From Diplocloster modestus (GTDB lineage: Bacteria > Bacillota > Clostridia > Lachnospirales > Lachnospiraceae), in the NCBI RefSeq assembly GCF_019042245.1, contig NZ_JAHQCX010000016.1:1-64000 (forward strand): a stretch of 64,000 bases of DNA. The letters run 5' to 3'. Below are positions 16,859 through 23,749 of the stretch, piece by piece. Below the pieces are notes generated by a model. That model had not been told where the DNA came from. It made no database searches and worked only from the letters and a program-made list of their open reading frames with translations. Both the position numbers and the translations under genes were made by a program. Position 1 is the stretch's first letter. Each line of letters begins with the position of its first letter.

Positions 16859-17348
16859 AGTATGCCTCCATCTCCCTAATGGAATCATCTATGGCTGGAA
16901 CATTCAGATTCAGTTTGTCGTTCCACATTCCCAAATGTCTTCCGAGAAGTTCCAGCGCCTTTTCCTTGTCATTGAGTTTTATTTCGATTCCGTTGGTTCC
17001 CTCCTTGATTCCGGCAATGGCGCGGATCTGGTCATCGGATAAACGATCTGTATTTTTTATTGTCACGGATCCATCGCACACCGAAGCGTAATCGGTTGCC
17101 CTGGCAAATGCAATAGCAGCTAGCTCCTGTATCACTCGATCCTGGGTAACCTCTGTTCTTTCCCGCCGCTCTTCCATACGCTTTTGTATGTATTTCGCGA
17201 CATTAACATTTCTTAACATCCTTGCGCCGGCTGCCGCCGCTGTTTCATCTTTTTTAACCTTCGGATAAGCGACCTTGTAAGCCCTCGTGGCATTTAGATC
17301 GATCAGGTATTCATCTGCAAATATTTTCTGTTTTTCTGTAAGTGCCAT
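16830..17348 (-). CDS. Terminase small subunit
   Basis: The ATG at 17348 (MALTEKQKIFADEYLIDLNA) has GAGGTG seven bases upstream. The 172-residue protein matches the Terminase_2 family: an N-terminal helix-turn-helix region (NATRAYKVAYPKVKK, AAAAGARMLRNVNVAKYI) and a central oligomerisation segment ending in NDKEKALELLGRHLGMWNDK. The small subunit selects phage DNA for packaging and stimulates the large subunit, whose gene overlaps its 3' end. It is the first gene of the head operon; a strong terminator (17374-17403) separates it from the cargo operon upstream, so the late promoter should lie close to 17350-17435 or transcription must read through. Confidence 0.92.
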   Translation of the reverse strand: MALTEKQKIFADEYLIDLNATRAYKVAYPKVKKDETAAAAGARMLRNVNVAKYIQKRMEERRERTEVTQDRVIQELAAIAFARATDYASVCDGSVTIKNTDRLSDDQIRAIAGIKEGTNGIEIKLNDKEKALELLGRHLGMWNDKLNLNVPAIDDSIREMEAYFEQQKKAGP

Positions 17349-17373
17349 CCGGCTCACCTCGCTTTATTTTGGA

Positions 17374-17403
17374 ATAAAAAATGAGATGGCAAACTGCCAT
17401 CTC
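17374..17403 (-). terminator. Terminator of the nuclease cargo operon
   Basis: On the minus strand GAGATGGCA pairs with TGCCATCTC around a three-base loop and is followed by ATTTTTTATT. It closes the two-gene unit 17436-18831 and lies just before the terminase genes. Confidence 0.8.
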
Positions 17404-17435
17404 TTATCCGCGTTACTTACCAACAAATAATGCTG

Positions 17436-17984
17436 TTATTCTCTCCTCTCAATAACTCTTGGATATTTCGTTTCACCTCTACCTATTCTGTATAAATTTT
17501 GTATTAGTAGAGTTACCTTCTTACTTCCAAGTATTCTTCTTAAATATTCTTCGAAATCATCCTGGGTATCCACTGTAAATTCAGCATTAGGTACCCCCAA
17601 CTCATTCGCAATTTCTTTTTCTAAAGATATTCCAACTGGATATAAAAGAACCCCATAATAAATGAAGCAAATTCTGTATTTATATTTTGGCATAGATTGC
17701 GATGTTAAATACAATTCATATACAAATTTGCTTTCTGCTGTTTCTTCTCCTAATTTGCTTTGGACATCAAACTTATTTATACTCATATTTGCAATGTTCT
17801 CAGTCACAGCCATAAATCCTCCAGCTGTAGTATAACTTCTATAATCACCATCATATTCTGCCATTCTAGCAATAACTAAATCTCTGGTTGCTTTAGACAA
17901 CAAACTACATTGTTCTTGAACTATATCTCTGGGTATCCTGTTCGTCTCGTTGTCCAACTCTAATTTCCACATTCCTTCTGACAT
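17436..17984 (-). CDS. Unknown partner protein of the EEP nuclease
   Basis: The 182-residue protein starts at 17984, one base after the stop of the nuclease gene, with AAAGGAG inside that gene's last codons; translation is clearly coupled. I do not recognise a family. It has no signal peptide or clear membrane segment. The first half is mixed (MSEGMWKLELDNETNRIPRD, TTAGGFMAVTENIANMSINK), the middle is a beta-rich block (KFVYELYLTSQSMPKYKYRI then CFIYYGVLLYPVGI), and the end is helical and basic (YLRRILGSKKVTLLIQNLYR). The pair has its own promoter and terminator within the prophage, as expected for cargo genes. A regulatory, targeting or immunity-type role toward the nuclease is a guess from context only. 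Confidence 0.75.
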   Translation of the reverse strand: MSEGMWKLELDNETNRIPRDIVQEQCSLLSKATRDLVIARMAEYDGDYRSYTTAGGFMAVTENIANMSINKFDVQSKLGEETAESKFVYELYLTSQSMPKYKYRICFIYYGVLLYPVGISLEKEIANELGVPNAEFTVDTQDDFEEYLRRILGSKKVTLLIQNLYRIGRGETKYPRVIERRE

Positions 17985-17985
17985 T

Positions 17986-18831
17986 TCATTTCTCCTTTAA
18001 TTTAAAATAAATTGGAAAATGGTCACTGTAATTTTCTTTATCTGGTATTCCTTTAATAGTCGAAAGCGACCTATCACAAATTTTAGTGATAATCCTTAAC
18101 GAAGTTTGCTCGAAATATGATATAATATCAGCGCTAATAATAATCTGATCATACATATTCCAGTACATGTTTATTGCACCACTGCTGTCATAATAATATG
18201 TGCCGAACGAATTGTTTTCTCTTCCCCACAAACTCCACATTGGATTATAATACATCATTTTATCTCGACCGTATATTTTGCGTTTTTTCCTTTGTTGAAC
18301 AATATCTTGCCAAGGTAAGGCATGTAACAGATTTCCTTCCATCATAAAATCTTCGTACGGATTAGCATTAAAATCACCCACTATAATTGCGTTGTTATGC
18401 CCAACCTCTTTTTGTGCGTCATTCATATCCCCTATCAAATATCCAGCAACAACACCCTGGTCATTTGGCGCTGAGTGTAATTTGCTCGGGAAATGCGTTC
18501 CGGCAATCAATAAGTCGAATAACGGTGTTCTGAGATTATATATAGCATAATATCTATTATCTCTTATTAATTCTATACAGTAATTAGAATTACACAAAAA
18601 TTTCACTCTTGACGGTTGTATTGTTTTATGTTCCCTGAAATCAGTGCCTATTAAGGATATTTTATTGCACAAACCGATGGTTTCAAAACCGTATTCAGCC
18701 AACACCAGTATATCACATTTTGTCTGCTCAATTAAACCGACTATACATTGGTCAACTATTTCCTTTTTAGCAAGGTTATCTTTGTCTTTACTATAATATC
18801 CTACTCCTGTGTTCCAAAACAAAACATTCAT
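17986..18831 (-). CDS. Endonuclease/exonuclease/phosphatase (EEP) family protein
   Basis: The start at 18831 (MNVLFWNTG) has AGAGG upstream and lies about 25 bases after the extended -10 element; a start at 18849 would be almost leaderless. The 281-residue protein carries all EEP (DNase I-like) motifs in order: N7 in LFWNTG, Glu in LVLAEYG, His in GTHFPSK, VGDFNANPYE, Asp in MYDQIII, and a terminal YSDHFPIYFKL. These form the metal and catalytic site of nucleases and phosphodiesterases of this superfamily. No signal peptide is seen, so it acts in the cytoplasm. It is the first gene of a cargo operon between late regulator and terminase genes. Its target, DNA, RNA or a nucleotide, cannot be told from sequence. 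Confidence 0.8.
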   Translation of the reverse strand: MNVLFWNTGVGYYSKDKDNLAKKEIVDQCIVGLIEQTKCDILVLAEYGFETIGLCNKISLIGTDFREHKTIQPSRVKFLCNSNYCIELIRDNRYYAIYNLRTPLFDLLIAGTHFPSKLHSAPNDQGVVAGYLIGDMNDAQKEVGHNNAIIVGDFNANPYEDFMMEGNLLHALPWQDIVQQRKKRKIYGRDKMMYYNPMWSLWGRENNSFGTYYYDSSGAINMYWNMYDQIIISADIISYFEQTSLRIITKICDRSLSTIKGIPDKENYSDHFPIYFKLKEK

Positions 18832-18863
18832 TTTTGTTTTGCCTCTCATTAGTGATTTTATAT

Positions 18864-18872
18864 ATTATACCA
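18864..18872 (-). promoter_or_regulatory. Extended -10 promoter of the nuclease operon
   Basis: On the minus strand TGG-TATAAT forms a perfect extended -10 element about 33 bases before the chosen start codon. A good -35 box is not seen at 17 bases, which an extended -10 does not need. It gives the two cargo genes constitutive expression in the lysogen. Confidence 0.65.
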
Positions 18873-18964
18873 TAGTAATATTCAAAAGAAAATATGAATC
18901 ATTCTATATATCTTTCTTACTTAGGAGGTCCCCAGCGCCCTTAGTTTCAGACGCCAGGGTGAGG

Positions 18965-19003
18965 GTACAAAAAGAGGCCGCCCTACCATGGGTGACCTCT
19001 TTA
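18965..19003 (-). terminator. Terminator after the sigma-like regulator gene
   Basis: On the minus strand AAAGAGG and CCTCTTT, with inner CCC/GGG pairing, form a hairpin followed by TTTTTG. It lies 47 bases after the stop of the gene at 19050 and would insulate the cargo operon from early transcription. Confidence 0.7.
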
Positions 19004-19049
19004 CATAATTCCATGGTACCATAATATCACCCACATTACTCTCATTCCA

Positions 19050-19475
19050 TCACATCTTTAAATTTCTCAAGGCGCTGGCGTGTATTCGGTGCACATGCTG
19101 CCAGCTATATTTCATTTTGACACTGATTTCCTCCCAGCCCATATCCAGGATATATCTATACGTCAGCACATCCTTTTCGCGCTGCTCTGTCAGGGCCTCT
19201 ATGCGGTCAGTAACCGCTTTAAGCTGCCGGATCCTCCTATACCTCGCTTTGAGGTAGCGCCGTTCCAGGCTGTCCAGCTGCGCAGCGTATCCAGACAGAT
19301 CCCCTGTCCCGCCGGACCCATGCGGCATCCCGTCTGCCACAAATGCTGGTATGATTCGCATTTGCTTTACCTCGCGCAGCCTGATCTCAAGCCGCGACAC
19401 ATCCCGGATCGCATCCTGGTAGGACCATAAAAATAGCTTCTTACGATCGTTCTCTTTCCTGATTTCATCATTCAT
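19050..19475 (-). CDS. Phage late regulator with sigma-70 region 4-like end
   Basis: The start at 19475 (MNDEIRKENDRKKLFLWSYQ) overlaps the stop of the 49-residue gene upstream. The 141-residue protein has a charged helical N-terminus with a coiled-coil region (LDSLERRYLKARYRRIRQLK) and a C-terminal helix-turn-helix that resembles sigma-70 region 4 (LTYRYILDMGWEEISVKMKY, then SWQHVHRIHASALRNL). Proteins of this DUF1492/RinA/ArpU type activate late phage promoters, and the gene stands just before the cargo and packaging genes. The regulatory call is well supported; the target promoter was not identified. Confidence 0.75.
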   Translation of the reverse strand: MNDEIRKENDRKKLFLWSYQDAIRDVSRLEIRLREVKQMRIIPAFVADGMPHGSGGTGDLSGYAAQLDSLERRYLKARYRRIRQLKAVTDRIEALTEQREKDVLTYRYILDMGWEEISVKMKYSWQHVHRIHASALRNLKM

Positions 19476-19621
19476 TGGCTTCTTCCCCCTTTCCATTCCC
19501 GGAGTGCTGGCACCGGACACAACTCCGTGTATATGTACGCCGGCCGGAAGAACGCCTCCCATGCTGCCGCCGGAATCATTTTGCTGTCAAATTCGTATAA
19601 GCCTTCTTTGTTCTCTTGCAA
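19472..19621 (-). CDS. 49-residue phage protein with TTG start
   Basis: A TTG at 19621 with AAAGGAG six bases upstream opens a frame of 49 residues (MQENKEGLYEFDSKMIPAAA and onward to GGRSQ). Its TGA overlaps the ATG of the sigma-like gene, and its ribosome site sits just after the recombinase stop, so it fills the gap exactly as a real operon gene would. No domain is recognised. The fit of site, overlap and direction makes it likely coding, though unproven. Confidence 0.6.
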   Translation of the reverse strand: MQENKEGLYEFDSKMIPAAAWEAFFRPAYIYTELCPVPALREWKGGRSQ

Positions 19622-19634
19622 GCTAATCTCCTTT

Positions 19635-20672
19635 CTATGCGCACCTCTTTCGTACGCTCCGCAGTGTCTCTGCGGTGCTTTCGGCGTAGTATTGCGCTGT
19701 GGTGGCGGGGTCCTTGTGCCGCAGTACTTCCTGGATCACTCCGATGTCCGCGCCTTTGTTCTTCATGTCCATTCCCAGCGTCTTCCGGAGCTTATGCGGA
19801 TACACTCTGCACAGCATCCCCATCCGCTCCCGGACATCATGCATCATCCCTCTAATCCCGGCCGCAGATAATCTGCCATATGGCTTCCGGCTACTGACGA
19901 ATAGCGCGGGATTATCATCCGACCTGGTTTCCAGGTATTTCTGCAGGTGGTAACGTGCCTGTTCATCCAGGTATACTACGCCATAACCGCTCCCCTTCTC
20001 TCCGTCAATATCCATGTCCCCCGTACGCCAGTCTATATCGCTGATATTTGCCGGCACCAACTCCCCGATCCGCGCACCGGTGCTTCGCAGCACCTCTATA
20101 ATTGCTCTGTCCCGCAGGGTCTTGCATCCCTCACGCAGTTGCTCGAGCTCATTGGCCTTAAAGTAATCAATCGGTTTCCGCATAACTTTTTTGGGCATAG
20201 TGCTGTCAACCGGATTGTCCGCGATTAATTTTTCGCGGCGCATCCATCCGAAAAAGGCTGAAAGAAACCGCCGCTCATTATTGCATGTAACAGGATTGTT
20301 CCGCTTCCCCCCGTCTTTTTCATTATGCGTTTCATACCAGCGGAGATAATATGATATATCAATGTCCTCCATATCGGTAAGGGGCTTATCAATCAGAGTC
20401 AGCAGACGCTTGATGGCGCCCAGGTACATCTCTTTTGTGCCTTCGGCCAGCTCTTTCTTTTTGAACAAAAACAGATTGATAATATACTTGTTTTGCTCAT
20501 CGGTGCTCCTGTGCACTTCCGCCGGCAGCGTTGTTATTTCTTCCATATTCACTTTCACAAATTGGTCCTCTATCACAGTCTGCAACATTTCCAGGGCTTC
20601 TCGGCCAATATGCAATGACATTGTCATCAAGATCTGCTGTTCCATACTTGTCTTAAGTGCTTGATTATACAT
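19635..20672 (-). CDS. Second tyrosine recombinase (XerC/D-like)
   Basis: The 345-residue protein has a core-binding domain (AEGTKEMYLGAIKRLLTLID, NNERRFLSAFFGWMRREKL) and a full tyrosine recombinase catalytic domain: Arg in RSTGARIGELVP, a beta-hairpin Lys region (DGEKGSGYGVVYLDE), HKLRK, and LRHKDPATTAQYYAES with His and the nucleophile Tyr. This is distinct from the int gene at 35383. It is preceded by GGAGG and tandem SOS-like boxes. Such a gene next to the late regulator is seen in some Clostridia phages; roles in multimer resolution, inversion of a tail gene or control are possible, but no recombination sites were found here. Confidence 0.85.
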   Translation of the reverse strand: MYNQALKTSMEQQILMTMSLHIGREALEMLQTVIEDQFVKVNMEEITTLPAEVHRSTDEQNKYIINLFLFKKKELAEGTKEMYLGAIKRLLTLIDKPLTDMEDIDISYYLRWYETHNEKDGGKRNNPVTCNNERRFLSAFFGWMRREKLIADNPVDSTMPKKVMRKPIDYFKANELEQLREGCKTLRDRAIIEVLRSTGARIGELVPANISDIDWRTGDMDIDGEKGSGYGVVYLDEQARYHLQKYLETRSDDNPALFVSSRKPYGRLSAAGIRGMMHDVRERMGMLCRVYPHKLRKTLGMDMKNKGADIGVIQEVLRHKDPATTAQYYAESTAETLRSVRKRCA

Positions 20673-20692
20673 AGATTTTTCCTCCTTAGTAG

Positions 20693-20732
20693 TTGCTTAA
20701 GGAGTACCGATCTGGTATAATATCCTTAAGCA
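20693..20732 (+). promoter_or_regulatory. Promoter embedded in a 10-bp inverted-repeat operator
   Basis: TTGCTT (20693-20698), a 17-base spacer with TGG, and TATAAT (20716-20721) form a rightward extended -10 promoter. TGCTTAAGGA (20694-20703) and TCCTTAAGCA (20723-20732) are perfect inverted arms that cover the -35 box and the start region, so a dimeric repressor would block it. The site lies 20 bases upstream of the recombinase start codon. Confidence 0.6.
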
Positions 20733-20783
20733 GTTAGATGCGGTGAATATACACTTTGGCCGGTGGTTCACCGCTATTTTTTT
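20728..20783 (+). ncRNA. Candidate 56-nt small RNA
   Basis: The rightward promoter at 20693-20721 is followed after only about 20 bases by a strong intrinsic terminator: GCGGTGAA (20740-20747) pairs with TTCACCGC (20767-20774) and is followed by TATTTTTTT. No open reading frame fits in between, so the transcript would be a short RNA of about 56 bases made against the direction of the surrounding genes. Both signals are seen in the sequence; transcription itself is inferred. Confidence 0.45.
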
Positions 20784-20795
20784 GTTTTAGTGACC

Positions 20796-20820
20796 GAACG
20801 TATTTTCGCAACATATGTTC
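20796..20820. promoter_or_regulatory. Two tandem SOS (LexA/DinR)-like boxes
   Basis: GAAC-GTAT-TTTC (20796-20807) and CAAC-ATAT-GTTC (20809-20820) each differ by one base from the Firmicutes LexA box GAACN4GTTC. They lie between the LexA-like gene and the recombinase gene, upstream of the latter. Confidence 0.5.
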
Positions 20821-20871
20821 GATCTATGAATCTTTTTTTGGGTCCCGGTACATAGGCCGGAACCCTTAGTC

Positions 20872-21123
20872 TCAATCAGTTTTTGTGTATTTGTATCCCG
20901 GCACCGTGATCGTCCGGGGCTGTCCGTCAAGGTAGTCAATCATGCCATCGTCTCTCATCCGCTGCAGGTGATTATAGACGGATGATGTGGAGTCCAGGCA
21001 TACCATATCCCCGATCTCGCGGGTGGTCGGCGGGTAACCATGCTCCTGTATGTAATTCACAATGCGATCTAATATCTGTCGTCGCATCTCCTTACCGCGC
21101 ACCGTCATAGTCTCATTACTCAT
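20872..21123 (-). CDS. LexA-like DNA-binding protein without peptidase domain
   Basis: The 83-residue protein is equivalent to the LexA N-terminal winged-helix domain: ILDRIVNYIQEHGYPPTTRE, then IGDMVCLDSTSSVYNHLQRM and a wing GMIDYLDGQPRTITV. It ends before the region where LexA has its cleavage site and Ser/Lys peptidase, so it cannot cleave itself. It may compete with host LexA at SOS boxes or act as a simple repressor; near-consensus boxes lie just downstream at 20796-20820. Its ATG overlaps the stop of a 54-residue gene by eight bases. The domain call is strong, the regulatory effect inferred. Confidence 0.85.
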   Translation of the reverse strand: MSNETMTVRGKEMRRQILDRIVNYIQEHGYPPTTREIGDMVCLDSTSSVYNHLQRMRDDGMIDYLDGQPRTITVPGYKYTKTD

Positions 21124-21280
21124 CTTGCCCTCTCCCCTTCAGGCAGCTATATGCCTGTGCCAAATTACACACGACACAGCTCACCTGCTCGTTGTATTCG
21201 GCGCTCTGGCGCTGATCTATCGCCGCCAGGGCAATATTGAGTTTGCTTAAGATCTCCTCCTTGATCACATATGCATCCAT
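21116..21280 (-). CDS. 54-residue phage protein upstream of the LexA-like gene
   Basis: The ATG at 21280 follows AAAGGAGG by nine bases. The product begins [20 protein letters not shown] and ends CLKGRGQDE, is helical, and holds three Cys residues ([13 protein letters not shown]). Its TAA overlaps the ATG of the LexA-like gene, showing coupling. It also overlaps the last 116 bases of the neighbouring frame at 21165-21581 in another frame. No family is recognised; coding is supported by site, start and overlap. Confidence 0.65.
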   Translation of the reverse strand: MDAYVIKEEILSKLNIALAAIDQRQSAEYNEQVSCVVCNLAQAYSCLKGRGQDE

Positions 21281-21581
21281 CTCGGTCAACCTCCTTTAAA
21301 TCCCCGTTTACTACTTCGTACGTTTTTTCAAATATATCAGGCTTGCAAGGATAGAATTCTCCGTTCACGCCCTTTATGATAAAATCTCCTTTTGTACATT
21401 CATGGTCACCCTCAAGTGTATGGATTTTCATGTTAATGTGAGGAGTTCCCCTTCCAACTTCCCATGCAGCATCCATTATGTCATACCGTAAATCTCTTCC
21501 AACAAATGCTTTGATTTCTTCCAAATTTAATCCGGTCCATCGGATTGCTTCGATTATGACTGGTTTCTTTCTATATTTCAT
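21165..21581 (-). CDS. Small conserved phage protein with extended C-terminus
   Basis: The start at 21581 ([20 protein letters not shown]) has GGAGG ten bases upstream. Residues 1-90 match a family common in phage early regions, usually about 90 residues long and ending near [10 protein letters not shown]. Here the frame runs on for nearly 50 more residues ([20 protein letters not shown] and onward), and that extension overlaps the 54-residue gene at 21116-21280 in another frame. The extension looks less protein-like and may simply be an unselected tail. Its function is unknown in the family. Confidence 0.7.
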   Translation of the reverse strand: MKYRKKPVIIEAIRWTGLNLEEIKAFVGRDLRYDIMDAAWEVGRGTPHINMKIHTLEGDHECTKGDFIIKGVNGEFYPCKPDIFEKTYEVVNGDLKEVDRDGCICDQGGDLKQTQYCPGGDRSAPERRIQRAGELCRV

Positions 21582-21601
21582 CTTTTCTAATCCTCCATAA
21601 G

Positions 21602-21721
21602 TTAATTTGCAATAATCACCCACCACATAGGGATCAATAAGACTAAATAGCTATCCTGTTTCATGCAATAGCAAAATATAAAATCAGCAACCGTAATTAT
21701 AGCTAAAGCAATATATTTCAT
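21602..21721 (-). CDS. 39-residue single-span membrane peptide
   Basis: An ATG at 21721 with GGAGG nine bases upstream encodes [20 protein letters not shown] followed by KQD and a second hydrophobic stretch [14 protein letters not shown]. It would form one or two short membrane helices. Position in an operon of short genes with proper sites on both sides supports coding. The role is unknown. Confidence 0.6.
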   Translation of the reverse strand: MKYIALAIITVADFIFCYCMKQDSYLVLLIPMWWVIIAN

Positions 21722-21746
21722 TAGTTTTTACCTCCAAAATTTCAGT

Positions 21747-22106
21747 TTAGTTACTGTAAAGCTCCTCGATACCATATTCATCAATGGCTATTTTAACAAG
21801 GTGTTCTAAGCTTATTTTTCCGTCTTTTCCAACACAGTCGAGCCTTACCTCGTCATGTTCTCTCCACAAATGGAACTGATATATCCCTCTTGATTCGGAG
21901 TATGAGAACGAAAAATTAGAATCTTTATGCCCTTTAAAATGATGATTGTGGAATACACCGCCGCTGTATCCTACATCGCCATCATTTGTTTTAGGGTGTA
22001 TTACACTTAGCGACCAACACAAGTTATGTTTCTGGTTATCGGAATACGCTATGTTCCTGAGTGTTTCAGCAAGTTCTTGCACTGTCACCCTTTTATTCAC
22101 GTTCAT
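21747..22106 (-). CDS. Unknown phage protein, 119 residues
   Basis: The protein begins MNVNKRVTVQELAETLRNIA with a predicted helix, then a beta-rich middle unusual in its many His and aromatic residues (GGVFHNHHFKGHKDSNFSFS, then GIYQFHLWREHDEV), and ends with a helix ISLEHLVKIAIDEYGIEELY. The His cluster could bind a metal but shows no known motif. It lies in the small-gene early region between two other short genes in the same direction. I do not recognise a family. The start has AAAGGGG upstream. Confidence 0.7.
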   Translation of the reverse strand: MNVNKRVTVQELAETLRNIAYSDNQKHNLCWSLSVIHPKTNDGDVGYSGGVFHNHHFKGHKDSNFSFSYSESRGIYQFHLWREHDEVRLDCVGKDGKISLEHLVKIAIDEYGIEELYSN

Positions 22107-22123
22107 TGAATCCCCTTTCTGTG

Positions 22124-22270
22124 TTAAATTTTAATTTTTTCCGAATCGTTTTTTCTACAATCATTCACCATGCAATGCCATACAGTATCTGTTTCATTCA
22201 GATACTCAATGTATCCGTATTCACAGGCAGGACAATATGGCATTTCAGGCATTATGCATCTATCTTCCAT
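22124..22270 (-). CDS. 48-residue zinc-ribbon-like phage protein
   Basis: The ATG at 22270 has GAGGAG nine bases upstream. The product MEDRCIMPEMPYCPACEYGY and onward contains CPAC and CMVNDC, two Cys pairs 20 residues apart that would bind zinc as a small ribbon. A final basic tail (RKNDSEKIKI) may touch nucleic acid. It is too short for a specific family call but well supported as a coding frame. Confidence 0.65.
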   Translation of the reverse strand: MEDRCIMPEMPYCPACEYGYIEYLNETDTVWHCMVNDCRKNDSEKIKI

Positions 22271-22335
22271 TAGTTCAAACTCCTCTAAAGTCTTAATTTC
22301 TTTGCGTCCATTGTTTTCTCTCCTCCAGATTTCTC

Positions 22336-22503
22336 TTAAATCTTAAATTCTTTGCGTGCTGCGTCTGCTATAACTCGCTGCAGCCAGTCACGGGCGTCGC
22401 GCTTTCGGATCGGATCGCAAAATTCCAGTGATACAGAAAAGTTATGTTCGTTTTCTTCTCGATTTTCATCCTCCACACTAATGCTAAACAGTTTGTTTTT
22501 CAT
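22336..22503 (-). CDS. 55-residue phage protein
   Basis: The ATG at 22503 follows AAGGAAGG by ten bases. The product, MKNKLFSISVEDENREENEH and onward, has a beta strand pair (FSISVED, FSVSLEF) and a C-terminal amphipathic helix with DARDWLQRVIADAARKEF. No family is recognised. Codon pattern, ribosome site and tight spacing to the PAPS-reductase-like gene support it. Confidence 0.6.
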   Translation of the reverse strand: MKNKLFSISVEDENREENEHNFSVSLEFCDPIRKRDARDWLQRVIADAARKEFKI

Positions 22504-22539
22504 AGCACATCTACCTTCCTTAAATTCCGATTTAGTTAA

Positions 22540-23700
22540 TTAACTTCCTGGGACTATTTCCGGAAAATCCTTCTCGATTTCCATCTGTCCCGGAATATCT
22601 ATGACGTTCGGAATATCCTCCCATCCTACGCCGATATAGTCCAGTACGCGTCCCCATCCAAACTTTTCGCCGGTTTCCGGGTCCATGCAGCATCGGTACA
22701 TCCAAAACTCCCATTCCTTCGGGTTCCGTTGCCGAAGCTGATCAAACCGGTGCGGCCGTTTTTCCATATGAATTCCGAATCCACACATGCTGCATCCCGT
22801 CCGCTGTGCTCCGGTGGTGTACAGCGTTCCATCAGGTTTCCGTTCGATTGTTCCATATATTTCCGGTATTGGGGCTTTTAAGTCAAGCGCAAGCTGCAAA
22901 ACATCCTGCCGGAGAAAAGGGGCAAATGGGGCGCTGCGGATCACGGTCTTTCCGAAATAGTTGCACCCGTGATCTGTCAATGCTTCTTCCCTCTGTCCTC
23001 CTTCGCTGGCCATGAGGCCCAGAAATGGCCTACTTTTATTTTCCCTTGCCCATTTATCGCATGGATCTTCTTTCATATACTTGCAGCATTTATTCGATAC
23101 GAGGAAATCGGGTATCTGGTAATCAACGCCTTCATTCTCATTCTCGTATCCACCGAACAGCTTTAACCATTTCTGCGGCATCTTCATGCGACTATTCTTT
23201 GCAAAATGACCTTGCGCTCCGCATTCGCCAGTTATGATAGCGTGTCGGACAGTTTTGTTCTTTTCGGTTGGATGTTGCAGTGTATCTATTCGTCCAGCAA
23301 TCTTTTTGGATATGACAGGAAAACCGAACTCATTTAAAATTTCCACCTTAGGTCTTCCTGGTTTAATAGTTTCAACTCCCAGGGCCTTGTGTACTCTCTG
23401 AATGCTTTTATCTTCTAACGATGATACCGATATGGCAGGAACATCTATCCCTATTTTCCGCAGGAAAAGCAGTAGTACAATGCTATCCAGCCCGCCAACG
23501 CTCACATGGGCATTTAACCTCCTGGCGTCCAGTTCCCGGATAAACTCATGCGCCCTTAGCTCCGCCCGTTTTAATTTGACTTCATATGGTAGCGCTTGCA
23601 TGGCCGCCATCTGGGCTTTTTTCTTTTTCTTTTCTGCTCTCCACTCTTCTGTGTTCAGTTCTTTTTTCTCCATTTTTGAAAGGAAGCCGATGCATCTCAC
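22540..23700 (-). CDS. PAPS reductase-like (PP-loop) phage protein
   Basis: The protein of up to 386 residues belongs to the phosphoadenosine-phosphosulfate reductase-like PP-loop ATPase superfamily: the nucleotide loop is SVGGLDSIVLLLFLRKIGID. Two cysteine groups, SNKCCKYMKEDPCDKW and TGCSMCGFGIH, are placed to hold an iron-sulfur cluster, as in DndC-like members. Phages often carry such genes; suggested roles are nucleic acid sulfur modification or host metabolism, neither shown here. No dndB/D/E-like gene is in view. The GTG at 23700 is 16 bases after AAAGGAGG; ATG at 23673 (MEKKELNTEEW) is an alternative start. Confidence 0.8.
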   Translation of the reverse strand: MRCIGFLSKMEKKELNTEEWRAEKKKKKAQMAAMQALPYEVKLKRAELRAHEFIRELDARRLNAHVSVGGLDSIVLLLFLRKIGIDVPAISVSSLEDKSIQRVHKALGVETIKPGRPKVEILNEFGFPVISKKIAGRIDTLQHPTEKNKTVRHAIITGECGAQGHFAKNSRMKMPQKWLKLFGGYENENEGVDYQIPDFLVSNKCCKYMKEDPCDKWARENKSRPFLGLMASEGGQREEALTDHGCNYFGKTVIRSAPFAPFLRQDVLQLALDLKAPIPEIYGTIERKPDGTLYTTGAQRTGCSMCGFGIHMEKRPHRFDQLRQRNPKEWEFWMYRCCMDPETGEKFGWGRVLDYIGVGWEDIPNVIDIPGQMEIEKDFPEIVPGS

Positions 23701-23749
23701 CCGGCCGGGGCTTCCGCCTCCTTTCTTCGTTAAATATTGGTTTTATTCA

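Noticed and set aside
22297..22320. Eight-codon frame after a good GGAGGAG site (start near 22300)
   Set aside because: Too short to claim as a gene; it might be a leader peptide, but nothing else supports it.
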